Of a stretch of 64,000 bases of DNA, positions 25,208 through 33,812 are shown in pieces. Both the position numbers and the translations under genes were made by a program. The notes under the pieces were generated by a model that worked only from the letters and a program-made list of their open reading frames with translations, made no database searches and was not told where the DNA came from. Position 1 is the first letter of the stretch, and each line of letters opens with the position of its first letter. The DNA lies in contig NZ_VSDO01000003.1 in assembly GCF_008084145.1 (NCBI RefSeq), positions 310,001-374,000 on the forward strand, read 5' to 3'. Origin of the DNA: Paenibacillus faecis (GTDB lineage Bacteria > Bacillota > Bacilli > Paenibacillales > Paenibacillaceae).

Positions 25208-26419
25208 TTAGCCGACATCGTACAAATCTTCCGAGACCGGAGTTGCGGCCGCCTCTCGGTAGACCCGCGGAACCCGCTGACCGATGAGGCAAACCGTCTC
25301 ATAATTCACCGTGTTCATCAGGGCCGCCACTTCATCGACCGGAATGCTCTCTTTGCCTTGTTCCCCGCCAATCAAAATGACGGTATCGCCAACCGATACA
25401 TCGGGCAGCGCCGTGACGTCGAGCATCGTCTGGTCCATGCACACCCGCCCGGCGATCGTTACCCGGCGGTTCCGTACGATCGCCGATCCCCGATTGGAAA
25501 GCGAACGCGATAACCCGTCCGCATAACCGATCGGAACGGTGGCGATGACCCTGTCCCCGTCCGCACGGAAGGTCCGTCCGTAGCTGACCGTGTCACCCTC
25601 CCCGATTTGACGGAGAGCCGCGATCTTCGTTTTCAGCTGCATCGCTTCCCGCAGCGGGTAGTTCGGAAGCCGGGTATGATCCGAGGGATAAAGGCCGTAC
25701 ATGGCGATTCCCACCCGAATCATATCCAGATGCATGTAGGGAAAGCGCATGGCGGCGGCGCTGTTGCAGCAATGCTTCAAGGGAATGGACACTCCCCGGG
25801 ACTCCAGAGCTTGGATACAGGAGATAAACTGTCTATATTGCCGCTCTGTGAATCCGGGGTCAGGCCCATCCGCATCCGCAAAATGCGTAAACAGCCCTTC
25901 CACAACAACATAAGGGGAATAGACGGCCGCTTGCCGCACGATCTTTATAACATCCTCGGTGGAGGTCAGGCCGATTCGGGACATTCCCGTATCCATTTTG
26001 AGGTGGATCCGGGCCGGCTTCCGCCGCAGCTCCGCCCGGGCGGCAAGTTCCCGCAGCACCTCTTCGGAAAAAACCGTGAGGGTGATGTCATGACGAACCG
26101 CCAAATCAACCGCGGAGGGCGGAGTATAGCCCAGCACGAGAATCGGCAGCTTGATTCCCGCTTCTCTGAGGCGAAGGGCTTCATCAAGCAAAGCCACGCC
26201 CAGATAATCCGCGCCGCCCGCTTTCGCCGCAATTGCCGCTTGCACGGCGCCGTGGCCGTATCCGTCGGCTTTGACCACCGCCATAATTCGACACGCCGCT
26301 GCCGCCTGACGCCGGAACAACGAAACATTATGAGTTATCGCATCGAGCGAGACTTCCGCCCAAGTGTCGCGGCAACTCATCTTGGTATGTGTAGAAATCA
26401 TGATGTCCGCCACTTTCAT
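25208..26419 (-). CDS. alr: Alanine racemase
   Basis: About 403 aa. The PLP-binding lysine is K50 in AVVKADGYGHG, the second catalytic base Tyr280 in VSYGRTF, and HLKMDTGMSRIG and MDQTMLDV are further family blocks. It interconverts L- and D-alanine for peptidoglycan. It is the last gene of an operon mocR-ddl-aminotransferase-alr; its ATG overlaps the aminotransferase stop (ATGA) and has GGAGG 4 bases ahead. The linked Ddl suggests its D-Ala is used directly for D-Ala-D-Ala. It may be a second copy, but the rest of the genome is not visible. Confidence 0.93.
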   Translation of the reverse strand: MKVADIMISTHTKMSCRDTWAEVSLDAITHNVSLFRRQAAAACRIMAVVKADGYGHGAVQAAIAAKAGGADYLGVALLDEALRLREAGIKLPILVLGYTPPSAVDLAVRHDITLTVFSEEVLRELAARAELRRKPARIHLKMDTGMSRIGLTSTEDVIKIVRQAAVYSPYVVVEGLFTHFADADGPDPGFTERQYRQFISCIQALESRGVSIPLKHCCNSAAAMRFPYMHLDMIRVGIAMYGLYPSDHTRLPNYPLREAMQLKTKIAALRQIGEGDTVSYGRTFRADGDRVIATVPIGYADGLSRSLSNRGSAIVRNRRVTIAGRVCMDQTMLDVTALPDVSVGDTVILIGGEQGKESIPVDEVAALMNTVNYETVCLIGQRVPRVYREAAATPVSEDLYDVG

Positions 26420-27606
26420 ATCGCCTCCACGCCGACGCGCATCCGTTCCAAAAACCGCCCGATTCGCTCCAGAGCCCGTTCCAGGTTTTCCGTGGACGCC
26501 GCATAGGAAAACCGGATATGCCCTTCACCGCCTTTTCCGAACACCCGGCCCGGTACGGCCGCCACCCCCGCTTCGCGAAGCAGTCTTTCGGCGAAGGCTT
26601 CACAATCCTGACCGGTAGAAGCAACGGAGGGAAAAGCGTAGAACGCCCCTTCCGGTTCATGACAGGAAAGCCCGACTTCCCGCAATCCGCTTACGAACAT
26701 ACGTCGTCTTTGGTCGAATATTTCCTTCATGGCCTCTTTGGCCTCCAAGCCATGTTGAAGGGAAGCCAGCGCGGCGATCTGCCCCGGGGTCGGAGCGCTC
26801 ATCGCGGTGTACTGGTGAATTTTCAACATGGCCGACAGCAGGTCATGATTGCCGCAGGCGGCGTACCCGACCCGCCAACCCGTCATGGCAAACGCCTTGG
26901 AAAAACCGCCGATGACCAGCGTCCGCTCCCGCATTCCCGGCAGCGAGGCAATGCTGACGTGCCGCTTCCCGTATGTCAGCTCCGCATAGACCTCATCCGA
27001 AATAACGATCAAGTTATGCTTCACGGCAAGCGCGGCCACCGGAAGCCAATCCTCTTTCGTCATGACGGCTCCTGTCGGATTTCCCGGGTAATTGACGATC
27101 AGCACTTTGGAGCGGTCTGTGATCCGCCGGGCCAGCGCTTCCGCGGTAAGCTTAAATTTGTGCGCCGCGTTCGTCTCAACCTCCACGACTTTTCCGCCGC
27201 ACAAATGGGCGATGGGCGCGTAAGCGACATAACCCGGTGCCGGTATCAGGACTTCGTCCCCCGGGACGATGCAGGTGCGAAGCGCCAAATCAACGGCCTC
27301 GCTGGTCCCGACAGTCACGAGGACTTCCCTGGCCGGATCGTACGTCAGCTGAAAGCTGCCCTGCATATATTCGGAAATGGCCTCCCTGAGCTCCGGCAAT
27401 CCCGCATTAGGCGTATACCCCGTCGGCCCGTCCTGAAGAGCGCGGATACAAGCCGCCCGAACCGGTTCGGGTACGGAAAAGTCCGGTTCCCCCACCCCAA
27501 GCCGAATTACATCGGCGCACCCTTGGGTTTGGTCAAAAAACTTCCGGATTCCCGAAGGCTGAATTTCCCTTACTCTTGGAGCAATCCAATTACCCGTTGT
27601 TGTCAT
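26416..27606 (-). CDS. Class I/II PLP aminotransferase (PatA-like)
   Basis: About 396 aa fold-type I aminotransferase. The PLP lysine is K237 in VIGGFSKAFAMTGWRVG; NYPGNPTGA and SDEVYAELTY are present, and RFSYA near the end contains the substrate carboxylate Arg. The N-terminus (PSGIRKFFD) resembles PatA/aspartate-type enzymes. Placed between ddl and alr it may supply L-alanine from pyruvate, or feed D-Ala precursor; this is inferred from context. ATG 27606 has GGAGG 8 bases ahead and overlaps the ddl stop by 17 bases. Confidence 0.88.
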   Translation of the reverse strand: MTTTGNWIAPRVREIQPSGIRKFFDQTQGCADVIRLGVGEPDFSVPEPVRAACIRALQDGPTGYTPNAGLPELREAISEYMQGSFQLTYDPAREVLVTVGTSEAVDLALRTCIVPGDEVLIPAPGYVAYAPIAHLCGGKVVEVETNAAHKFKLTAEALARRITDRSKVLIVNYPGNPTGAVMTKEDWLPVAALAVKHNLIVISDEVYAELTYGKRHVSIASLPGMRERTLVIGGFSKAFAMTGWRVGYAACGNHDLLSAMLKIHQYTAMSAPTPGQIAALASLQHGLEAKEAMKEIFDQRRRMFVSGLREVGLSCHEPEGAFYAFPSVASTGQDCEAFAERLLREAGVAAVPGRVFGKGGEGHIRFSYAASTENLERALERIGRFLERMRVGVEAI

Positions 27607-28519
27607 CGCGTATTCCTCCCTTTCCCCGCTCCCGCAAGGAGCCTTCGATAATCCGGTCCAGCAGTTCCGCATAAGTCCATCCCGCCGCCTCGGCGCTTCT
27701 GGGGAGCAAGCTGGTTTTTGTCATGCCGGGCAGCGTATTTACCTCCAGTACAAAAGGAGTATCGTTGTGCAAAATCATGTCGATTCTCGCATAAACGCCG
27801 CATTTGAAAAGCCGGCAGCAGGCTAACGCCGTCTCCCGGACCCGGGAATACACTTCATGCGGAAGCGAGATCGGAGCCTCCTCGGCTCCCCCGTCGGTAT
27901 ACTTGGCGTCGTAGTCAAACCAGTCCGCGCGGGCCGCGCGGATGCCCAGCACCGGAAGGAATTCCCCGTCAACGATGGAACAGGTGATTTCCTGCCCCTC
28001 GATCATCGATTCGACGATAACCGTCCGATCCCAGCGAAAAGCTTCCGTTACCGCCCCGTACAGGTCCTCTTCATGGTCCGCCCGCCGAACCCCGATGCTG
28101 GAGCCGCCGTTATTCGGCTTTACGAATACCGGAAATCCCGCTCCGGCCGCTTGTTCTTGCCAATTCTCCAGGCTAAGGCGACGCCAGTCCGGGGTCGGTA
28201 TTCCTTCGGCGCGCATCAGCATTTTGGACAAGTCCTTATCCATGCACAGGCTACTGGATAGTACGCCGCTTCCCGAATAGGGGACGCCCAGCGTTTCGAG
28301 CGCGCCCTGAACCGTGCCATCCTCGCCAAACGCTCCGTGAAGCGCAAGCAGCGCGAAATCGATGTCCCTCACCCGGTCGATGAGCTCCTCCCGCTTCGTT
28401 ACTATAATGGGCAGAACGTCATATTTTTTCCGGTCCAAATGCGCAACCATCTCCCGCCCCGTCATCAGCGAGACCTCATATTCGGAGGACACTCCGCCCA
28501 TGATGATGCCGACTCTCAT
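27590..28519 (-). CDS. ddl: D-alanine-D-alanine ligase
   Basis: About 309 aa ATP-grasp ligase. The N-terminal motif is MGGVSSEYEVSLMTG, followed by LHGAFGEDGTVQGALE, the ATP loop FVKPNNGGSSIGV, and the metal/catalytic EVNTLPGMT. The segment TDGGAEEAP is the omega-loop region. It carries the short-form Ddl layout and joins two D-Ala in the cytoplasm for the UDP-MurNAc-pentapeptide. The residue pattern does not identify it as a D-Ala-D-Lac or D-Ala-D-Ser ligase, though this cannot be excluded by eye. It lies 49 bp after the MocR gene. Confidence 0.92.
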   Translation of the reverse strand: MRVGIIMGGVSSEYEVSLMTGREMVAHLDRKKYDVLPIIVTKREELIDRVRDIDFALLALHGAFGEDGTVQGALETLGVPYSGSGVLSSSLCMDKDLSKMLMRAEGIPTPDWRRLSLENWQEQAAGAGFPVFVKPNNGGSSIGVRRADHEEDLYGAVTEAFRWDRTVIVESMIEGQEITCSIVDGEFLPVLGIRAARADWFDYDAKYTDGGAEEAPISLPHEVYSRVRETALACCRLFKCGVYARIDMILHNDTPFVLEVNTLPGMTKTSLLPRSAEAAGWTYAELLDRIIEGSLRERGKGGIRDDNNG

Positions 28520-28568
28520 GCCTGATCGATCTCCCTTCCCCTTAAGTCCCCCGGTCCGTTGTTTCCCG

Positions 28569-30035
28569 TCAGTTCCCCATCATCTTTGCCGCCGTCTCGC
28601 CAATCAAGCGGATGCCGGTCCCGATATCCTCGTCGGACACTCTGGAGAAACCGATCCGCATCGTATTCCGCCCCCGGCCATCCGTATAAAACATATCTCC
28701 CGGCGTAAAGATCACCCCTTGTTCCGAGCAGGCCTCCAGCAGTTTCCAGGTGTCGAAATCTTCGGGGAATTCGATGAAAAGATGCAGCCCCCCGCTCCCC
28801 GATAGCCGGCTAAACGGGATATACCGCTCGCAGCAGGCCTTGGTCCATTCATATTTCCGTTTATATTCCATCCGGGCCTTCTTCAAATACTTCTCCAAAT
28901 TCCCGTTCTGCAAATATTGAAAAAGCAGCGATTGATCCAGCGTCGAGGTGTGGATGCTGCGCGCCCGCTTTACGCTTTCCAGGCTGTCGATCAACGCGCG
29001 GTCCGCCAGCACCCAGCCGACGCGAATCCCCGGGAACAGCACCTTCGAGAAGCTTCCCAGGTAGACTACGCTGTTGCCCGTTCCCGCCATCGCGATCAGC
29101 GGAGCCACATGCGAACCCGAGTAGCGCAGTTCTTCATTGAATCCATCCTCGATGACCGGGATGCGGTAGCGGCTGAACAGCTGAAGCAGGGCCAGTCTTT
29201 TTTCCGCGGAAGTTACAATCCCTGTCGGATTGTGGTAGGAAGGGACCAGGTAGGCGCAATCGTAAGCGCGTTCCGCCAAAGCCTCCTCCAGCCTCTCCAA
29301 ATCGATCCCGTCCGGGTCCATAGGGATGCCCGTGATCTCAAAACCGTGCAGTTTGAGATTTTTGATCGCTGTATAATGCGTCGGATTTTCGCAAATGACC
29401 GCACCTCCGGATTCGCGATGCAGGGCGGACAACACGATGTCGAGCCCTTCCGTGAACCCGTTGGTGATAAGGATGTCTTTCCCCTGCAAATCGACGCCCT
29501 TGCTCTCCATATAGTTCAGCAAATAGTCCATTAACGGCTTATAGCCTTTGGCATATCCGTAATTCAAAAGCACCCGGCCTTCCATGGCCATGCGGTCCAA
29601 AAAAGCCCGTTTGACGTTTTCGAGATCAAACAGCTGTTCATCGGGGGCGATGCTGGTGAATGAAATCGTCCCCTTCTCCGCACGGAGGCCGCGTTTCATA
29701 TGATCCAGCTCTACCGCCTGCCGCGCCTGTCGGCTCATCCGTTCCTTCCAGTCCATACGCCATGGTTCGGCGTCCGCCGCCGGCCCGGGAAGGCTCGCAT
29801 CCGAAGCGACATAGCTGCCCCGGCCCGCTTGGGCGTAGATGAATCCCTCTTCTTCCAGCAGGGTATAGGCGGAAATCACGCTGTTGCGGCTGACGCCCAG
29901 CAGCTCTCCCAATTCCCGCGTCGACGGCAGCTTTTGCTCACTCTGCAAAGCGCCTTTCAGGATCAGCCCTTTGAGGTAATCCCTCACCTGGATATAAACC
30001 GGACGGCCCGCGGCAAGCCGAAAATCATTGAACAT
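28569..30035 (-). CDS. ddlR: MocR-type GntR regulator, DdlR-like
   Basis: About 488 aa. An N-terminal winged helix (about 11-75; RPVYIQVRDYLKGLILKGAL, LPSTRELGELLGVSRNSVISAY) is fused to a full aminotransferase-like domain with a PLP lysine at K331 in YLGSFSKVLFPGIRVGWV. MocR proteins use PLP and an amino-acid effector to control transcription. In Brevibacillus a protein of this class (DdlR) activates ddl; the immediate downstream ddl and alr here fit that role. Same-strand placement suggests autoregulated operon control. AAGGAGA lies 8 bases before the ATG. Confidence 0.88.
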   Translation of the reverse strand: MFNDFRLAAGRPVYIQVRDYLKGLILKGALQSEQKLPSTRELGELLGVSRNSVISAYTLLEEEGFIYAQAGRGSYVASDASLPGPAADAEPWRMDWKERMSRQARQAVELDHMKRGLRAEKGTISFTSIAPDEQLFDLENVKRAFLDRMAMEGRVLLNYGYAKGYKPLMDYLLNYMESKGVDLQGKDILITNGFTEGLDIVLSALHRESGGAVICENPTHYTAIKNLKLHGFEITGIPMDPDGIDLERLEEALAERAYDCAYLVPSYHNPTGIVTSAEKRLALLQLFSRYRIPVIEDGFNEELRYSGSHVAPLIAMAGTGNSVVYLGSFSKVLFPGIRVGWVLADRALIDSLESVKRARSIHTSTLDQSLLFQYLQNGNLEKYLKKARMEYKRKYEWTKACCERYIPFSRLSGSGGLHLFIEFPEDFDTWKLLEACSEQGVIFTPGDMFYTDGRGRNTMRIGFSRVSDEDIGTGIRLIGETAAKMMGN

Positions 30036-30080
30036 GCGTCATCTCTCCTTATCCTCATGATGGCACAAACCGACACCGAA

Positions 30081-30123
30081 ATAAAAGAACCGCCGATCCG
30101 GTTTTTTGACCCGGAGGCGGTTC
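30081..30123 (-). terminator. Terminator-like hairpin upstream of mocR
   Basis: GAACCGCC (30087-30094) pairs with GGCGGTTC (30116-30123), with further ATCCGG/CCCGGA pairing inside. Read leftward it ends in TTTTATTT. It lies 46 bp before the mocR start. It may end transcripts from the arsR operon to the right or act as an attenuator in the mocR leader. Confidence 0.55.
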
Positions 30124-30141
30124 TCATAAAACGGGAGGGGC

Positions 30142-30420
30142 TTACCGTTCGTTATGATAGCGGCATTTTGGGCCGCTATTTCGCCCAGATTTGCTTTTCG
30201 GGAAAAATAGCGGCTAAAAAGGGCCCTATTTCTCTGGTGCGAGCCCAAAAATCCGTTTTTGGCCCGACTTTCTCTAAAATAAGGCCCCAAATGACCGCTA
30301 TTTCACAGCAAAGAGCCAAATTCGACAAAATCGCGCCGCAAAAGGCCGTTATCCACCCGCCCGGTTTCAAAGGGAGGCGATTACAGCCATTAGACCCCTC
30401 GAGTTAATGCAACGCTAGTG
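30142..30420 (-). repeat. TIR element, truncated copy (inverted orientation)
   Basis: The end TGCAACGCTAGTG is exact at 30408-30420, and the interior matches the reverse complement of 56053-57789 (ATTTTGTCGAATTTG, AAATAGCGGTCATTTGGGGC, CTCGCACCAGAGAAAT). Similarity stops near 30142, before the second terminal repeat, so the far end is missing. It sits between arsR and mocR. Confidence 0.7.
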
Positions 30421-30450
30421 GTAAAATCGGTGGTTGGGCCGATTTGGCTT

Positions 30451-30479
30451 GAATGAACTGGAGTTTTTCCAGTTCATTC
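30451..30479. repeat. Short hairpin (GAATGAACTGGA arms)
   Basis: GAATGAACTGGA and TCCAGTTCATTC are perfect 12-bp arms around GTTTT. It belongs to the same style of short hairpins (CTGGA-N5-TCCAG) found in other gaps of the window. It lies just downstream of arsR and could help end that transcript, but no clear T-run follows. Confidence 0.6.
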
Positions 30480-30507
30480 ACTAAGAATGACCGCTCCAGT
30501 TTCACCG

Positions 30508-30942
30508 TCAATCCTCCGGGACCTGAACCGAGGATGCCTGGTGCGGCAAGGTCGGTTGCTGTGCCGGGCTTGCCAGCCGGAGGCGTTCTTCCGCAGCTGC
30601 GGGCGTACCGGTGTCCGGGCTGGATTCGACATAATGCTTCAGCAGGGAGAGCTTATTCTCCCAGAAGCGGTCGAAGTAAGCGAGCCAGCGCTTCAGCTCG
30701 AGCAGCGGATCGGCGTTAAGCCGGTAGCGCGTTTCCCGGCCTACCTTCCGTTCCCGGACCAGTCCCGCATCGGAGAGGACACGAAGATGCTTGGAAACGG
30801 CGGTCCGGCTCATCGGAAAATGGCCGGTCAGGTCTTTCAGCGGCAGCTCCCGGTCGCCGAGCAAACCCAGAAGCTCGCGCCGGGTCGGATCCGCGACCGC
30901 TTGAAAGACATCTTGTTTCGGCGCGGCGGCCGTGTTCGTCAT
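30508..30942 (-). CDS. ArsR-family winged-helix regulator
   Basis: About 144 aa. The ArsR HTH lies at about 12-80: FQAVADPTRRELLGLLGDRELPLKDL, the recognition helix region MSRTAVSKHLRVLSDAGLV and the wing VGRETRYRLN. No metal-binding ELCVCDL motif is present, so it is not a classic metal sensor. Such regulators commonly pair with SRPBCC proteins, as here (2-bp gap after the SRPBCC stop). The C-terminal ~40 residues are low-complexity. It is a likely ligand for the double operator at 31391-31449. Confidence 0.88.
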   Translation of the reverse strand: MTNTAAAPKQDVFQAVADPTRRELLGLLGDRELPLKDLTGHFPMSRTAVSKHLRVLSDAGLVRERKVGRETRYRLNADPLLELKRWLAYFDRFWENKLSLLKHYVESSPDTGTPAAAEERLRLASPAQQPTLPHQASSVQVPED

Positions 30943-30944
30943 CG

Positions 30945-31373
30945 TTAACCTCCGACGTAGGCGGACAGCTTGTTAACCAGTCCGGCCCAGCCTTGGTCCA
31001 TCCGGTCGCGCACAATGTCATGGGGCTCGCCGAATTCCGTCACTTGAGCCGCGGTCCAGCCGCCGTGGATGAGCGTAAGCTCGATCTGCCCCTCTTTTTC
31101 CACCAGCTCAAAGGTCAGCGTCCAATCTTTACCCCAATTAAAAGACAACTTGTTCGGCGGATCCACAAGCGTTACTTTGCACGGGGATTGCCCGAAAGGC
31201 CCCGCCTGCAAATGAAATTCATGTCCCACCACCGGCTTCAGATCATTCGGCATAAACCAGGCCGACAATCCCTCCGCCGTGGCGACGGCCTCCCAAACCT
31301 TCTCTGCCGTTGCATGCAATAAAATAGTATGCCGGATATCCGGCAGCGTTTCATTCATCTTATCTTCCATCAT
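30945..31373 (-). CDS. SRPBCC/AHSA1-family protein
   Basis: About 142 aa, a START-like hydrophobic-ligand fold: TILLHATAEKVWEAVATAEGLSAWFMPNDLKPVVGHEFHLQ at the start and GWAGLVNKLSAYVGG as the closing helix. Members bind small lipophilic molecules or resemble the Aha1 C-terminal domain; the actual ligand is unknown. It is the first gene of a two-gene unit with arsR, under a promoter whose spacer is filled by a palindromic operator. GGAGGG lies 7 bases before the ATG. Confidence 0.85.
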   Translation of the reverse strand: MMEDKMNETLPDIRHTILLHATAEKVWEAVATAEGLSAWFMPNDLKPVVGHEFHLQAGPFGQSPCKVTLVDPPNKLSFNWGKDWTLTFELVEKEGQIELTLIHGGWTAAQVTEFGEPHDIVRDRMDQGWAGLVNKLSAYVGG

Positions 31374-31390
31374 CCATTATCCCTCCATTA

Positions 31391-31455
31391 GGAAACCGTT
31401 TGGTTTCACTTTTGAGCATGGTGCCATTATATGAAACCAAACGGTTTCCTGTCAA
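31391..31455 (-). promoter_or_regulatory. Promoter with two palindromic operators (ArsR candidate)
   Basis: Read leftward: TTGACA (31455-31450), 18-base spacer, TATAAT (31431-31426). The spacer is exactly one operator arm, TGAAACCAAACGGTTTCC as written rightward. A second perfect copy in inverse orientation, GGAAACCGTTTGGTTTCA, is at 31391-31408, just past the expected start site. Each contains GAAACC-N4-GGTTTC; their centres are 41 bp apart, about four helical turns. Confidence 0.8.
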
Positions 31456-31460
31456 CTGAA

Positions 31461-31503
31461 ATTAAGGACCGTACTCCACCATAGGTTGTGAATACGGCCC
31501 TTT
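31461..31503 (-). terminator. Hairpin downstream of the GH36 gene
   Basis: AAGGACCGTACTCC (from 31464) pairs imperfectly with a GAATACGGCCCTT segment ending near 31503; read leftward it is followed by AATTTC. It is a plausible terminator of the alpha-galactosidase transcript, though the T-run is weak. Confidence 0.45.
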
Positions 31504-31554
31504 CTTCATTCCAAGGGATACGGCTTTGCTAAACTGACATTTCTTACCGTTTCG

Positions 31555-33681
31555 CTACTCCCCCACGGTAATCTCGTACAATCTTGCGGTTTTCTCGGCC
31601 GGCAAGACGACCTTCAGCTCCCCGTCTTCGGCGCTCCAGGCGCAATCGCCCGCAAAACCCTGCGGGTAAGCGAGACGCACTTGAAGCGGCTTGCCCTTTA
31701 ACCAGTCCAGCGGGATGGTTGTCTCCGCCGGCTCGTGCGGATGGCCCGTCTCGACAGCCCGCACCCGCCACACGGCCAGGTACACCCGGTCCTCCCGCCG
31801 AAGTCCGAGACTCACCCATTCGTCCTGCTGGGTCGGCAGGCCGAGCGGCCAGAACGGCAGCGCTTCGGGAATATCCGCGCGGATCGTTTTGTAGTAATCC
31901 AAAGCCTCTTTCACCAGTTCCCGCCGGCGCGGGCTGAGTTCAGCCAAGTGGCCGCTTTGATGCACGCGCAGCAACAGCGCGTTGACCATGTTGAACACGA
32001 CTTCCTCGTCGTCGCCTTCCCGCAGCGGGTAAGACCAGATGGCCGACTGCTCCGGCGTCAGCGCGGACGGGGAAGCCGCCGCGATCGCCGCGTAATTGAC
32101 GTAGTCCTCCTGGTCGCTGGTGGACTGGATGCTGTGACGGCTGAGCATCGCGTAGTCCATACGCATCCCGCCGCTGGAGCAGTTCTCGATGACGAGGTCG
32201 GGATAACGGGCAAAAATGCCGTCCAGCCACTCCAGATAAGCGCGGTTATGCTGGAGCAGCCCGTCGCCTACGCTGTCCGCCCCGGCTTCGGTCCCGATCC
32301 CCGCATTGATGTTGTAGTCCATCTTGATGTATCCGACGCCGTAGTCCTCCACCAGCCGGCGGATCACCTCGGTCGCGTGCGCCCGGACCGCCGGATTCCG
32401 GTAGTCCAGCTGATACCGGCTCCGGTCTTTGACCCGTTTGCCGTGCCGCATAAAGAACCAGCTGTCATCCGTATCTTTCAGCTTGGGACTGTGGATGCCC
32501 ATGACTTCCAGCTCCAGCCACAGACCCGGAATCATGCCCTTGCCCCGAATATAGTCGAGGACATATTTGATGCCTTCCGGGAAACGTTCCTCCGAGGGCA
32601 GCCACTCGCCCACGCCGTCCCACCATTCCCCTGCGGCATACCAACCGGCATCGATGCAAAAGTATTCGCTTCCCGCCTCAGCGGCGGCATCGATCAGCGG
32701 CAGCAGCTTCGCCGTCGTCGGGCTGCCCCACAGACAGTTCATATAATCGTTAAAAATTACCCGCAGCAGCCGGTTATCCTCGTTCGGTCTGCGGATTTTG
32801 CGCCGGTATCGGGTCAGCGCCCCGATGGCCTCGTCGAATCCGCCGGACACCGAGCCGACGGCGACCGGGATGCTGACGAACCGCTCTCCCGGTGCCAGCT
32901 TGTCCCACCAATGGTTGTCGTGTTCGGTCGGTCCGCTGATCAACGCGGTCAAATAATCGTTCTGGTCGATGATTTCCCAGTGCCAGGAGCCGTTATGCTC
33001 GATCTGCCAGAAGAGGGTCGTACCCGCCTCCTCGTTCTCCAGCACCGCCATCGGAATATGTTCCGCGGCGGACCAAGACCCGGTATTGCTGCAAGAAATT
33101 CGTTTTGAGGACCGGTCGGTCAAATGGGACAGCCCGAGCTCGGGCAGCCGGTACGCTCTCCACTGCAATTCGCTCTGCCACCCCGTATGCGGAATGAACA
33201 GCTTCATTTTCTCGTCGCGGGACCGTACCCCCTCCTTGTCGATTCCGGTCAATGTGAAGGAAGAGACGTATTCCACGCCCAGTTCTTCCGTTCCTTCATT
33301 GCTTAAAACCACCCAGGCGCGGGCGGTGGGAACGCCATCGTAAAACTGAATGTGCTGCACGGCCGAAAGCGAGGTTACCGGGTCCTTGAGCGTGATTTCC
33401 AGCTTGCGCCCCGTCTCGTTCCGGACATCCGCATGACCGGCATAGCGCATTCGCAGTCCGGGGTAAGTGGCGCGGTGCGTCCGGCCGTGGTATTCCTCCC
33501 GGTCTTCGCCGGTAAGCTGCAATTCCATCAGGCGAAAGCCTTGTTTTTGATCTTCGCGAATTTCCCGCTCGTCGTACGGCACCGCCCCGAAATGCAGCAG
33601 CCGGACATCCTGTTCCTCCGTGATCTCCAAGACCAGGTGCAATCCGTTTTCTATCATCTCGATGTTCCGAGTCTTCGTCAT
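31555..33681 (-). CDS. GH36 alpha-galactosidase
   Basis: About 708 aa, the usual length for bacterial GH36 enzymes. An N-terminal beta-supersandwich (about 1-300) precedes a TIM barrel in which the nucleophile Asp is in GYIKMDYN and the acid/base Asp in STSDQEDY; WYAAGEWWDGVGEW and GLWLELEVMG are further barrel motifs. No signal peptide, so it acts on imported alpha-galactosides such as raffinose or melibiose. It is last in the leftward series kinase-regulator-binding protein-GH36. ATG 33681 has GGAGG 6 bases ahead; the in-frame ATG at 33696 is the ribosome site itself. Confidence 0.9.
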   Translation of the reverse strand: MTKTRNIEMIENGLHLVLEITEEQDVRLLHFGAVPYDEREIREDQKQGFRLMELQLTGEDREEYHGRTHRATYPGLRMRYAGHADVRNETGRKLEITLKDPVTSLSAVQHIQFYDGVPTARAWVVLSNEGTEELGVEYVSSFTLTGIDKEGVRSRDEKMKLFIPHTGWQSELQWRAYRLPELGLSHLTDRSSKRISCSNTGSWSAAEHIPMAVLENEEAGTTLFWQIEHNGSWHWEIIDQNDYLTALISGPTEHDNHWWDKLAPGERFVSIPVAVGSVSGGFDEAIGALTRYRRKIRRPNEDNRLLRVIFNDYMNCLWGSPTTAKLLPLIDAAAEAGSEYFCIDAGWYAAGEWWDGVGEWLPSEERFPEGIKYVLDYIRGKGMIPGLWLELEVMGIHSPKLKDTDDSWFFMRHGKRVKDRSRYQLDYRNPAVRAHATEVIRRLVEDYGVGYIKMDYNINAGIGTEAGADSVGDGLLQHNRAYLEWLDGIFARYPDLVIENCSSGGMRMDYAMLSRHSIQSTSDQEDYVNYAAIAAASPSALTPEQSAIWSYPLREGDDEEVVFNMVNALLLRVHQSGHLAELSPRRRELVKEALDYYKTIRADIPEALPFWPLGLPTQQDEWVSLGLRREDRVYLAVWRVRAVETGHPHEPAETTIPLDWLKGKPLQVRLAYPQGFAGDCAWSAEDGELKVVLPAEKTARLYEITVGE

Positions 33682-33752
33682 CGTTCTCCTCCTCATATCT
33701 CGTTTATCATAGGTCTATGCAAGTTGAGACTCCCACAACTTCCAATTCCTGA

Positions 33753-33791
33753 AAAAAACTTAACGCAGCACCAGGCGGTGCTGCGTTAAGG
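33753..33791 (-). terminator. Intrinsic terminator after the solute-binding protein
   Basis: CTTAACGCAGCACC (33760-33773) and GGTGCTGCGTTAAG (33778-33791) are perfect 14-bp arms. Read leftward they are followed by seven T residues. GH36 downstream therefore needs read-through or its own promoter. Confidence 0.9.
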
Positions 33792-33812
33792 CGAGTGACT
33801 CGCGGCCCGGTA

